Of a stretch of DNA of 37,093 bases, positions 1 through 9,312 are shown one piece after another. The DNA is from Methylococcaceae bacterium (lineage in GTDB: Bacteria; Pseudomonadota; Gammaproteobacteria; Methylococcales; Methylomonadaceae). Numbering within the stretch: the stretch's first letter is position 1; every line of letters begins with the position of its first letter. The notes beneath the pieces are model-generated. The model did not search any database and had not been told where the DNA came from. It saw only the letters and a program-made list of their open reading frames with translations. The stretch spans positions 1-37,093 of the forward strand of contig JAGXGJ010000076.1 in the NCBI GenBank assembly GCA_024636875.1. Reading direction: 5' to 3'. The position numbers and the translations under genes were made by a program.

Positions 1-135
1 CGCTTATTACTGACTTTTTAAGCGTAAATTCTGGCTCACCCGTTGGGTGAATAACTTTGGGAGGTAAAATCATGGCTCGGCTCAAAAAGTACAAGCCTTA
101 CAGATTTTATGTTTTTATTCAACTGCGGTTTTTAG

Positions 136-828
136 GATAAACATTCCCTCAGTCTATTAGTCAATCGTAAGGACGCGTTTAATGATGAAGAACAGCAACG
201 AATTACCCTGGTTTTAAGAACCCTTTTACCATCTCTGGAAGAAGCGATACACGCAGAGCAACGGCATAAAATCAACAGTCAACTGCTGCCTCACATCACC
301 GATCATTTCGACGGCTATATTATTGTCGACCGGGAATTAAACATTCTCTTTTCTGATCCGGTGTACACTGCGATTATAAGCCAGCTGGATTGTGTAAAAA
401 TTTCAGGGGGCCGGTTTGGCATGAAAAACCGCGCTATTCAACTGCGTTTGCTGGCATTAATTGATAATAACGAAGAAGCCTCCGTTCATAACCAGTGCCA
501 CACCTGCCAGCTCAGGCTGATTCCCATTTCCTCTTTAGAAAACCTTTATCAGTGGGAATGTTACAAGGATGGTTTTATTATTATGTTTACTCATGACAAA
601 GAAAAAAACCCGGCCATTGGCCGGTTAACAGAAATTTATCAACTATCCAGGTGCGAGGCTGTTTGTGCCCTGCATTTTATACAGACGCCTTCAATTTCTG
701 ATATTGCGACAAATTCATATCGCTCGCCGGAAACAGTCAGGAATCATTTAAAACGCACGATGCAAAAAATGGAGGTACACAATCAGGCTGAATTGATGAA
801 AAAGTTGATTGCCCTTGCAGCATTATAA
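136..828 (+). pseudogene. 5'-truncated LuxR-type (HTH) transcriptional regulator
   Basis: C-terminal HTH-like segment LTEIYQLSRCEAVCALHFIQTPSISDIATNSYRSPETVRNHLKRTMQKMEVHNQAELMKKL. The frame stays open upstream of the called start to a stop at 133-135 (DKHSLSLLVNRKDAFNDEEQQRITLVLRTLLPSLEEAIHAEQRH...), with no plausible start or N-terminal domain. Confidence 0.6.
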
Positions 829-894
829 TTCCAAAAAAGCCTAGTATCGCGATGACACATAAAAATGACGGCGCATGATGGGGTCACCCAGATA

Positions 895-970
895 GTGTAG
901 AGTAGAGAATAGCCTTGCGGCTGGCTTCCCTCATAAAGCCGTGCATGCGATTTTCCCGCACACGGCTTTC
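895..970 (-). ncRNA. 3' remnant of a group II intron (domain V and probable domain VI)
   Basis: Reverse complement of 935-969 is AAAGCCGTGTGCGGGAAAATCGCATGCACGGCTTT. It folds as a 9-bp lower stem with an AGC triad, a 2-nt 3'-side bulge, a short upper stem and a GAAAA loop, which is domain V architecture. It is followed by a small hairpin GAAGCC...GGCTATTC with bulged A/U, as expected for domain VI, ending ...CTACTCTAC. Confidence 0.65.
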
Positions 971-1068
971 CGATGTTCTTCACGCCAAGTCATGCGCCAT
1001 TTTCCAGTCGCTGTTGCCGCTTACCTTGTAAGTTCATAATTGGATTTTAGGCCAGTTCAAATTTACTT

Positions 1069-2343
1069 TCATTGCAGCTTAAAACTACTCTTCATAATCC
1101 GTTTTTCCATCAGTCGTACCATCCAGTCGTCGATTTTTTGCAAAATCTGCTCACGCAGCGCAGGTGTGGAAAAAAGCTGCTCATGGTGGCTTTTTCCAAC
1201 TAATAGCATCAGTTCGTTATGTGGATGTTTGCTGCGCGTTGCAGCGGCAAAATCAGTATTTCCCCATGCCGGTGTAATGGGATCCTGTTCGGAATAAATG
1301 AGCAGATAGGGCGTATCAAACCCGGCCATGTTGCGTCTGAACTGAATGATTTCCTGTTCAACTCCCAGAACATAACGCATGACGCATCGACGGATGATGT
1401 AATTATCATTGCGTTGTCGGATTCTTTCTTCTTCCGAGTCGCTCAGGTACTGTTCAACCCAGAGCGGACCAGTCGGCGAAAACAGCTTGCGCAGACCGGA
1501 CAATGATACCAGTTCAATCATACCGTCCTGAAGGGGAACGGTAACCAACGCCAGCAGCTGATTGAACAGCAATAGCGGTAAGGGTTCATCGTTCGGATTG
1601 AGAAAGTGTTCGTGGGTATGGAATGTGAACCTGATAAGCGGATTCTGAAACCAGCCGCGCCAGCCTGGAACTTCGGTAACCGCAAAAGCGGGGCCGCTGA
1701 AGATAATGCCTTTTATTCTTGATTTTAAGGCATCATTTTTTGTTTGCAGCAGATAGGAGGCGCTCACCAGTGAACCGAGGCTGTGCGACAGAATAAAAAC
1801 AGGCCGGAAGTTATTGCCTGAAAGTTGGTCGCAGCGCTTGATCAGGTAGCCCAGGGCTTGTTCCAGATCATTGCGCATCGGCTGCAAGTCCCGAAGTTGC
1901 GCCTGCTCCAGGTAAGCATGTCCGGCATCGTAGACCGATGCACCGGATTCGATACTTTTGTGCGCCTTTAGCAGCACTGGATTGCTCAAGCCATGCGCGG
2001 TCATATCCATGCCCGCGACGATAAAACGATTCGCAAAATAACGGGCGATATCACCATAACGGCCGATATGCTCGTTCATGCCGTGGACAATCAGCACACA
2101 GGCTCGGGCGGAATCCGGATGCGCAGGTGCAAGAATCTGCATATGCCGGATAGAGCCGGTTTCATTATCCAGGTAGCGCTCTTCGCCCCAGGTCGGATAT
2201 TTTACTGTCACCGTTTGCTGGTGAGCGCAGCCGCTACAAAACATCAGCAGCGAAATCAAGCAAGGGCTCAGGAGAGTCTTGCCGAAGAATAAATTCACCA
2301 AATTGATAGATGCACATACTTTACTAGCGCTGATAGGTTCCAA
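1069..2343 (-). CDS. alpha/beta hydrolase (serine aminopeptidase/lysophospholipase-like), probable lipoprotein
   Basis: VLIVHGMNEHIGRYGDIARYFANRFIVAGMDMTAHGLS, FILSHSLGSLVSASYLL nucleophile elbow, LLIYSEQDPITP, and a lipobox-like LLMFCSGC N-terminus. Confidence 0.8.
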   Translation of the reverse strand: MEPISASKVCASINLVNLFFGKTLLSPCLISLLMFCSGCAHQQTVTVKYPTWGEERYLDNETGSIRHMQILAPAHPDSARACVLIVHGMNEHIGRYGDIARYFANRFIVAGMDMTAHGLSNPVLLKAHKSIESGASVYDAGHAYLEQAQLRDLQPMRNDLEQALGYLIKRCDQLSGNNFRPVFILSHSLGSLVSASYLLQTKNDALKSRIKGIIFSGPAFAVTEVPGWRGWFQNPLIRFTFHTHEHFLNPNDEPLPLLLFNQLLALVTVPLQDGMIELVSLSGLRKLFSPTGPLWVEQYLSDSEEERIRQRNDNYIIRRCVMRYVLGVEQEIIQFRRNMAGFDTPYLLIYSEQDPITPAWGNTDFAAATRSKHPHNELMLLVGKSHHEQLFSTPALREQILQKIDDWMVRLMEKRIMKSSFKLQ

Positions 2344-2893
2344 TCAGTTCTGCCTGGCCGATAATATGTCTTGCCATCGCCTTTTCCAGCTGCGCCTTGT
2401 TGGGATGATGCAGATCAGGCAATTCAATATCCAGTGCGTAGAGCTTATGAAAGTAACGATGCCGGCCAATAGGCGGGCAGGGGCCGCCATAGCCGGTCCG
2501 TTGCCAGTCGTTTTTGCCTTGCAGCGTGCCGACTGGTAATGCGCTGGCCGCTACCGATTTGGGAAGTTCCGTAATCGTTGGAGGAATGTTGTAAAGCAGC
2601 CAATGTACCCAGGTCATCTTGGGTTTGGCCGGATCCGGCGCATCAGGATCATCGACGATCAGCACCAGACTTTTGGTATTCTGCGGAAGCCCGGTCCAGC
2701 TTAAGGCCGGCGAACTGTCATCGCCGTCGCAAGTAAATATTTTCGGGATTTCTCCCTGGTGGTTAAAGTCGGCTGATTTGAGTATTAAAGTCATGTTTTG
2801 TTCTCCTTCGGCAGATAAGACAGCTGTCATATAAACGCAGCTGAAAACTAGAGCTATTAACCGGATAAAAGCAGGCTGATTAATTGAATTCAT
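2324..2893 (-). CDS. YbhB/YbcL family Raf kinase inhibitor-like (PEBP) protein with signal peptide
   Basis: FTCDGDDSSPALSWTGLPQNTKSLVLIVDDPDAPDPAKPKMTWVHWLLYNIPP and GYGGPCPPIGRHRYFHKLYALD. Confidence 0.92.
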   Translation of the reverse strand: MNSINQPAFIRLIALVFSCVYMTAVLSAEGEQNMTLILKSADFNHQGEIPKIFTCDGDDSSPALSWTGLPQNTKSLVLIVDDPDAPDPAKPKMTWVHWLLYNIPPTITELPKSVAASALPVGTLQGKNDWQRTGYGGPCPPIGRHRYFHKLYALDIELPDLHHPNKAQLEKAMARHIIGQAELIGTYQR

Positions 2894-3150
2894 AGATCAC
2901 TCCACGGGGTGAGAGTTATTGGCGAAATTGCGTTTGCAACATCCTTATCAATCCCGGCGCTGGAATGAATCCAGATTCAGTTCCGGAAGTTTCAACAATA
3001 AACTTAACACGTCAGGCTGGCAAGTGCTAAAAAGATCATATTTTCGAACAAACACTTCTACAGATTGTCACATAATTCGAATCAGAAACAGTCAAGGGAC
3101 TTGCAATAAGCATGCATGCGGATCGACAGGGCTCTCCTGAGTGTAGACGA

Positions 3151-3225
3151 AGGGCTCACTCACCACGAACGGAAAAAGTAAATAAATTCTACACCATTAC
3201 CGTTCGCCTTGAGCCAGTCGAAGGG
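3151..3225. repeat. Inverted pair of REP-like elements (BIME-like)
   Basis: agggctcactcaccacgaacgg (3151-3172) facing ccgttcgccttgagccagtcgaaggg (3200-3225). Both carry the CCGTTCG...TGAGC core in opposite orientation. Confidence 0.6.
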
Positions 3226-3257
3226 TGGCTATCAGGTAAAATCAGGAGATTGCGAAC

Positions 3258-4004
3258 ATGAGAAGAATAAAGCATATTGTTTTTTGGCTTATTGTTATCG
3301 GTATTATTTTGCTGTTGTTTTCCAGTCATGTGATTGCCGAAGATATTTTTCAGCGGCAGCGTCATGAATTGGTCAATATCATTAAGGACGATGTGGTCAG
3401 GACCCGCGCTTTTCTGAATCAGGAATCGCTTGATGAGCGGGTTCTCGATGCCATAGGCAAGGTGCCAAGGCATGAATTTGTGCCCGCCGATCAACGTCCC
3501 TACGCGTATGACAACAGGCCGCTTCCCATCGGTTATGGGCAGACTATTTCCCAGCCCTATATCGTTGCGATTATGACCGATTTGCTCAAGCCAAAAAAAA
3601 CTGACCGGGTTCTGGAAATCGGCACCGGTTCCGGGTATCAGGCAGCCATTCTTGCAGAGCTTGTCGATAACGTCTACACGATAGAAATTGTTAAAGAACT
3701 GGCTGCAAAAGCGGCCGAAAACCTTAAACGGACAGGCTATGATACCGTTCATGCCCGAACCGGCGATGGTTATTACGGCTGGGAAACAGCTGCGCCTTTT
3801 GACGGTATCATTGTGACTGCGGTTGCAAGCCATATACCACCGCCATTGATAAAACAGCTAAAGCCCAACGGCCGCATGATCATACCTGTGGGCGGTCAGT
3901 TTATGATGCAATACCTGACTTTAGTGATTAAGGATTCTGATAACAAGGTAAGCACTCGACAAATTCTGCCGGTAAGATTTGTCCCGCTTACCGGTAAGCA
4001 TTGA
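3258..4004 (+). CDS. pcm: protein-L-isoaspartate O-methyltransferase, N-terminal membrane anchor/signal sequence
   Basis: VPRHEFVPADQRPYAYDNRPLPIGYGQTISQPYIVAIMTDLL and VLEIGTGSGYQAAILAEL; RBS-like aggag upstream; hydrophobic N-terminus. Confidence 0.92.
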   Translation: MRRIKHIVFWLIVIGIILLLFSSHVIAEDIFQRQRHELVNIIKDDVVRTRAFLNQESLDERVLDAIGKVPRHEFVPADQRPYAYDNRPLPIGYGQTISQPYIVAIMTDLLKPKKTDRVLEIGTGSGYQAAILAELVDNVYTIEIVKELAAKAAENLKRTGYDTVHARTGDGYYGWETAAPFDGIIVTAVASHIPPPLIKQLKPNGRMIIPVGGQFMMQYLTLVIKDSDNKVSTRQILPVRFVPLTGKH

Positions 4005-4006
4005 AA

Positions 4007-6514
4007 ATGACGACAAAACCGGGCTTGCCCTTGTTGTTAGCTATCGCCGTTATTTCGGCGTCCGCTTTGGCGTATGAAGTTTTATTAATGCGTCTGTTTT
4101 CAATTATCCAGTGGCATCACTTCGCCTATATGATTATCAGTCTGGCGCTACTGGGCTACGGCGTCAGTGGTGTTTTTCTGGCGTTGAACCGCGAACGTTT
4201 CTCACGTAGTTTCCACTGGGCAATAATGACTAACCTGCTGCTGTTCAGTTTTTCAGCGCCCGCCTGTTTTCTTTTGGCCCAGCAAATACCTTTCAATCCG
4301 GCTGAAATTCTTTGGACGCCCGTACAATTTTTGTATTTGTGCAGCATCTATCTGATTCTGACGCTGCCGTTCTTTTTTGCGGCCAATGTCATCGGCTTGT
4401 CTTTTTATCAATTTAAGGGACAGGTATCTGCCATCTATGCGGCCGATCTGTCTGGAGCAGGTTTGGGCAGTGTGGGTGTAATTCTGCTGCTGTTTCTGAT
4501 GTTTCCGGAAAAGATATTAATCGTATTGGTATTATCGGGTATTTTCGCGGCGCTGATAGTATCGGCTTATGCCTTTCGCGGCCAGCATATCGATACAAGC
4601 AACTGGACTGTAGCGTGCATTGTTATCGGGCTAGTGCTTGTTTTTGCGCCGACCGGTTGGCTTACGCTAAATATATCTCCCTATAAGAGCCAGAGCAAAT
4701 TACTGCTGATTCCCGGTACCAAGGTCATAGACCAATTTTCCAGTCCGCTGGGTTTGATCAGTGTTGTGAAGTCTGAAGTTACCCCTCTTCGCTATGCGCC
4801 GGGACTCAGTCTTAATGCCACGACCGAACCGCCGGAGCAGCTTGCCGTCTTTACCGATGCCGACAATATGACGGCCATCACCCGCTACAATGGCAATCCT
4901 GATACAGTCAGTTATCTGGATCAAACAACCTCGGCCTTGCCTTATCATTTAAGACAGCATGCTGATATCCTGATTCTTGGCGCCGGTACCGGCAGCGACA
5001 TTCTCAGGGCAAACTCTCATGCCATTAAGCACATCGATGCTGTTGAACTCAATCCGCAAGTCATCGAGCTGGTTAAGGAAAAATATGCCGATTTTGCCGG
5101 CCACCTTTATTCCAGCGCCGATATTAAACTATATGTGGATGAAGCCCGTGGATTTGTTGCAACATCGAAGCAAACGTATGACCTGATCAATATTTCCTTG
5201 CTGGATGCTTTTGGCGCATCCGCAGGCCTTTATTCAATGGCTGAAAATTATCTTTATACCGGAGAGGCCCTACAGGATTATCTGCAGCATCTAGGGCCGG
5301 GCGGTTATCTCAGCATTACCCGCTGGATCAAAATACCGCCGCGCGATGAGACTAAATTACTGGCCACGGTTATCGATGTGCTTAAGATGGCAAAAGTCGA
5401 GCAACCCGGCCAGCGAATTATCATGATACGCAGCTGGCAAACCAGCACCTTGATTGTAAAAAATGGCGTTATATCCAGCGATGAAATCAAGCGGCTAAAA
5501 CAATTTTGCAACGAACGCAGCTTTGACCCGGTTTACTACCCCGGCATATCGGCCCGGGAAGTCAATCGCTTCACTATTCAGTCGCAGCCTTATTTGTATG
5601 AAGCGGCCACAGCATTATTGGGCAATCAGAGCAAGGCATTTATTGATGATTACAAATTCAATATTGAACCTGCGACAGACAACCAGCCCTATTTTTTCCA
5701 TTTTTTTAAATGGCGAACCTTACCCGAGATATTTTCATTATGGGACAGCGGCGGCATCTTTTTAATGGAAAGCGGCTATTTATTATTAATCGCGGCATTA
5801 CTGCAGGCGATAGCCGCGAGTCTGTTACTGATAGCGTTGCCGCTACGGCTATGGAAAAACAGGCTGGGCATCACAAATTTGTCTGGAACAGATTTGCATT
5901 TACCCGAAGGGCGTCAGGCAGGAAAGCCTGACGTGAAAGCGGAATCAGGCAGTCATCTGCGCGTTCTCGTGTATTTTTTCTGCTTAGGCTTAGCCTTTCT
6001 TTTTATTGAAATCGCATTTATCCAGAAATTCATCCTGATCCTGCATCATCCGCTTTACGCCATTACCGTGGTGTTGAGTACATTTCTGTTAACTGCCGGA
6101 GCTGGCAGCTATTTCTCGGAAAAATTAACCCGCAGTCCATTAAAACCGGCGATCATGCTGCCGGTAGCCGTCATCTCATTGCTTGGCATCCTTTATAGTC
6201 TGGGCTTTGAGTCCATAGCCGGATTTCTGCTGGAAACCGGCTACCTAAGCCGTTATATTTTTTCCATTCTGTTGATAGCGCCGCTGGGTTTTTGCATGGG
6301 CATGCCGTTTCCAATGGGGCTGGCTAAAATCAGCCAAACCGCTCCGGCTTTGATACCCTGGATCTGGGGCATTAACGGCTGCGCTTCGGTTATCAGCGCC
6401 ATACTGGCAACCCTGATCGCGATACAGTTTGGCTTTACCGTGTTGATCTTTCTGGCGATTTCGTTGTATTGCTTGGCTGCCTGGTTCTTCCCTGATTCGG
6501 GCCCCGCCCGGTAA
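4007..6514 (+). CDS. membrane-embedded spermidine/spermine synthase-like protein
   Basis: Multiple N-terminal TM segments, a central ADILILGAGTGSDILRA...IDAVELNPQVIELVKEKY...LYVDEARGFVATSKQTYDLINISLLDAFGASAGLYSMAENYLYT synthase-like core, and C-terminal TM segments. The ORF track starts at TTG 4001; ATG 4007 is likelier and overlaps the pcm stop. Confidence 0.85.
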   Translation: MTTKPGLPLLLAIAVISASALAYEVLLMRLFSIIQWHHFAYMIISLALLGYGVSGVFLALNRERFSRSFHWAIMTNLLLFSFSAPACFLLAQQIPFNPAEILWTPVQFLYLCSIYLILTLPFFFAANVIGLSFYQFKGQVSAIYAADLSGAGLGSVGVILLLFLMFPEKILIVLVLSGIFAALIVSAYAFRGQHIDTSNWTVACIVIGLVLVFAPTGWLTLNISPYKSQSKLLLIPGTKVIDQFSSPLGLISVVKSEVTPLRYAPGLSLNATTEPPEQLAVFTDADNMTAITRYNGNPDTVSYLDQTTSALPYHLRQHADILILGAGTGSDILRANSHAIKHIDAVELNPQVIELVKEKYADFAGHLYSSADIKLYVDEARGFVATSKQTYDLINISLLDAFGASAGLYSMAENYLYTGEALQDYLQHLGPGGYLSITRWIKIPPRDETKLLATVIDVLKMAKVEQPGQRIIMIRSWQTSTLIVKNGVISSDEIKRLKQFCNERSFDPVYYPGISAREVNRFTIQSQPYLYEAATALLGNQSKAFIDDYKFNIEPATDNQPYFFHFFKWRTLPEIFSLWDSGGIFLMESGYLLLIAALLQAIAASLLLIALPLRLWKNRLGITNLSGTDLHLPEGRQAGKPDVKAESGSHLRVLVYFFCLGLAFLFIEIAFIQKFILILHHPLYAITVVLSTFLLTAGAGSYFSEKLTRSPLKPAIMLPVAVISLLGILYSLGFESIAGFLLETGYLSRYIFSILLIAPLGFCMGMPFPMGLAKISQTAPALIPWIWGINGCASVISAILATLIAIQFGFTVLIFLAISLYCLAAWFFPDSGPAR
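5912..5933. repeat. REP-like palindrome inside a coding sequence
   Basis: cgtcaggc-aggaaa-gcctgacg; perfect 8-bp inverted repeat, in frame as ...PEGRQAGKPDVKAE... Confidence 0.6.
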
Positions 6515-6589
6515 AGGACTGCAATCAGTGTACGACAGGATTAAAGGTGAACGCCAGTTATTGCATTCAGCCATAAACGAAGGTTTTCG

Positions 6590-7024
6590 ATGAACAGCAA
6601 AGCGATAGCACCTCACTGGGAGCATTTTGAACATGAAGCGGATATCGGCATTCGCGGTATTGCGCCTACGCTAGAACAGGCGTTCGAACAAACCGCCGTG
6701 GCTATGACAGCGGTCATTACCAATCCAGATCAAGTCTCGGCATCCAAAGCCGTTTCGATTCGTTGTGAAGCAACCGACAAGGAACTGCTATTAGTGGACT
6801 GGATCAATGAACTGGTTTACCAAATGGCAGTTCAAGGTCTATTGTTCAAGCGCTATCAGGTTGCGATACAAAATGGCAATTTATCGGCAACTGCCTTTGG
6901 TGAAGTTGTTGACCGGCAAAAGCACCAGCCGGCGGTGGAAATTAAAGGGGCTACGTTTACCGGGCTGAGCGTCTATCAGCAAGCTGATGGCGCGTGGATT
7001 GCTCAATGTATTGTCGATGTTTAA
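6590..7024 (+). CDS. archease (RtcB activator)
   Basis: HFEHEADIGIRGIAPTLEQAFEQTA, LLVDWINELVYQM, EIKGATFTGLSV; directly upstream of rtcB. Confidence 0.95.
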   Translation: MNSKAIAPHWEHFEHEADIGIRGIAPTLEQAFEQTAVAMTAVITNPDQVSASKAVSIRCEATDKELLLVDWINELVYQMAVQGLLFKRYQVAIQNGNLSATAFGEVVDRQKHQPAVEIKGATFTGLSVYQQADGAWIAQCIVDV

Positions 7025-7035
7025 GGAAATAATCA

Positions 7036-8466
7036 ATGGATACCAGTCAATTTATACAACGGGATAAAACCTGCTGGGAAATCAAGCCTAACGGCACTAT
7101 GCGCGTGCCGGCGATTATCTATGCCGATGCGCAATTGCTGCAGGATATGGATCAAAAAGTTTACGAGCAGCTCACCAATGTCGCAACGCTGCCGGGTATT
7201 GTTGAAGCCGCTTATGCCATGCCCGACGCACACTGGGGATACGGTTTTCCGATCGGCGGCGTCGCCGCTTTTGATCCCGAACAGGGCGGCGTGGTTTCGG
7301 CCGGCGGTGTAGGTTTTGACATTTCCTGCGGTGTCCGCACCTTGCATACTGGCCTTAATATCGCCGGACTGCAAGCTCATAAGCAGGCGCTGGCAGACGA
7401 GTTGTTCCGCACGGTTCCAGCGGGCGTCGGCAGCAGGGGCCGGATACACTTGAATCATAAAAGCATGCAGGGCATGTTGACAGGCGGCGCACGCTGGGCG
7501 CTCGAAGAGGGTTTTGGCGAAGATCAGGATCTGGAGCGCATTGAAGATCATGGCTGCATGGCCGGGGCTGAACCAAAATACGTTTCATCCAGAGCCAGGG
7601 AGCGGCAAAAAGATGAAATGGGCACCCTCGGTTCCGGCAATCATTATCTGGAAGTGCAGCGGGTTGCGGAAATTTTTGATCATTGCGTCGCCGGAATTTT
7701 CGGCTTGCGAGTGAATGATGTCGTCATCAGTATTCATTGCGGCTCCAGAGGGCTGGGTCATCAGATTGGTACTGAATTTCTGAAAAACATGGTAACGTCT
7801 GCGGCTCAGTACCAGATCGTCTTGCCGGATCGCGAACTGGCCTGTGCGCCATTAACTTCACCTTTAGGAAAGCAATATCTGGGTGCAATGCGCGCAGGCA
7901 TCAACTGTGCATTAGCCAATCGCCAGATTATTACCCATTTAACCCGGCAGGCTGTCGCAAGGGTATTTCCGGGCGTCCATCCCGGGCTGTTATACGATGT
8001 TTCGCATAACACCTGCAAACTGGAGCAGCACACGATTGACGGTCAAAAAAAAGCGCTGTACGTACACCGCAAAGGCGCAACTCGCGCTTTCGGTCCAGGC
8101 CATCCCGATTTGCCTCCCGTATTCAAAGAGACCGGTCAACCAGTGCTGATTGGAGGCTCGATGGGAACCGGTTCTTATGTGTTGTGCGGCGCCAAAGAAA
8201 GCGAACAGCGCTCATTCAGTTCGGCCTGTCATGGCGCAGGAAGAGCGATGAGCCGCAGCAAGGCGACCAAACAATGGCAGGGCAGAACGCTGGTCGACGA
8301 ACTGGCGGCGCAAGGCATTATTATTCGCAGTCCATCGATGCGCGGTGTCGCCGAAGAAGCGCCGGCTGCTTATAAAGATGTCGGTGCCGTCGTGGATATT
8401 GCAGACCAGGCCGGTTTAGCCCGCAAAGTCGCCAGACTGGAGCCGGTGATTTGTATTAAAGGTTAA
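7036..8466 (+). CDS. rtcB: RtcB family RNA-splicing ligase
   Basis: MPDAHWGYGFPIGGVAAFDPEQGGVVSAGGVGFDISCGVRTL, LGSGNHYLEVQ, IHCGSRGLGHQIGTE, YDVSHNTCKLE, GSMGTGSYVLCG. Confidence 0.97.
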   Translation: MDTSQFIQRDKTCWEIKPNGTMRVPAIIYADAQLLQDMDQKVYEQLTNVATLPGIVEAAYAMPDAHWGYGFPIGGVAAFDPEQGGVVSAGGVGFDISCGVRTLHTGLNIAGLQAHKQALADELFRTVPAGVGSRGRIHLNHKSMQGMLTGGARWALEEGFGEDQDLERIEDHGCMAGAEPKYVSSRARERQKDEMGTLGSGNHYLEVQRVAEIFDHCVAGIFGLRVNDVVISIHCGSRGLGHQIGTEFLKNMVTSAAQYQIVLPDRELACAPLTSPLGKQYLGAMRAGINCALANRQIITHLTRQAVARVFPGVHPGLLYDVSHNTCKLEQHTIDGQKKALYVHRKGATRAFGPGHPDLPPVFKETGQPVLIGGSMGTGSYVLCGAKESEQRSFSSACHGAGRAMSRSKATKQWQGRTLVDELAAQGIIIRSPSMRGVAEEAPAAYKDVGAVVDIADQAGLARKVARLEPVICIKG

Positions 8467-8470
8467 GGCG

Positions 8471-9202
8471 GTGTCTCGACTTTACATCGGTACCAGCGGC
8501 TGGAGCTATCAGCATTGGCAAGACTGCTTTTACACCGGCGTTGCACGAAAAGACTGGCTGAAATTCTACGCAGAGCGCTTTTCTGCCGTGGAAATTAACG
8601 GCACTTTTTATCGCCTGCAAAATCCCGGTACGTTTAAAAAATGGTTCGACGAAACCCCGGCAACGTTCCGGTTCGCATTAAAAGCCAACAGGTACCTAAC
8701 GCATAATAAAAAATTACTCGATCCAGAGGCATCGGTATTGATTGAGAAAAACCATGCCGAAGCACTCGGAGAAAAACTGGCTGCGGTGTTGTGGCAGCTG
8801 CCCGGTATGTTAAAAAAGGATTCGGTCCGGCTCAAAGGGTTTATCGACGCCTTGCAGCAGTGGCCAGAAGTGCGCCATGCCATAGAATTCAGACACGCAT
8901 CCTGGTTTGATGAAGAAACGGCTGATTGTCTGGCTCAAGCGGAAATCGCCGTGTGCCTGTCGGATGCCGAAACCTGGCCGATGTGGGATCGTATCACCTC
9001 AAACCTTGTTTATATTCGTTTGCATGGACACATGCGAACCTATGCATCATCCTACAGTGCATCAGAACTGGTCTATTGGGCTGAACGCATTGCCCGGTGG
9101 TCTGGGCAAGGCAAGGAGGTGCACGTTTATTTTGACAACGACGCCGAATGCGCCGCGCCTTTTAATGCCTTAACATTGCAAGAATTGTTAGCCGTTTTAT
9201 AA
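8471..9202 (+). CDS. DUF72 domain-containing protein
   Basis: LYIGTSGWSYQHWQDCFYTG...WLKFYAERFSAVEINGTFYRLQ; GTG start. C-terminal YVYFDND-type segment HVYFDNDAECAAPFNA. Confidence 0.93.
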   Translation: MSRLYIGTSGWSYQHWQDCFYTGVARKDWLKFYAERFSAVEINGTFYRLQNPGTFKKWFDETPATFRFALKANRYLTHNKKLLDPEASVLIEKNHAEALGEKLAAVLWQLPGMLKKDSVRLKGFIDALQQWPEVRHAIEFRHASWFDEETADCLAQAEIAVCLSDAETWPMWDRITSNLVYIRLHGHMRTYASSYSASELVYWAERIARWSGQGKEVHVYFDNDAECAAPFNALTLQELLAVL

Positions 9203-9312
9203 AGTTGGCATGTGTTCTCGTGTCCGCAAAAAGGCATTTAAAAAATTAGCAAAAACGCGACTCATCTTGATCCGGGCAATTAATCATGATGCGATTGTCA
9301 TGACCGTCCGAA

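Noticed and set aside
783-983. 66-aa minus-strand ORF MKNIGKPCAGKSHARLYEGSQPQG...
   Set aside because: It is the translation of a group II intron domain V/VI region, not a plausible protein.
3189-3833. 214-aa minus-strand ORF antisense to pcm
   Set aside because: Complete overlap with a well-supported PCMT gene; no recognisable domain.
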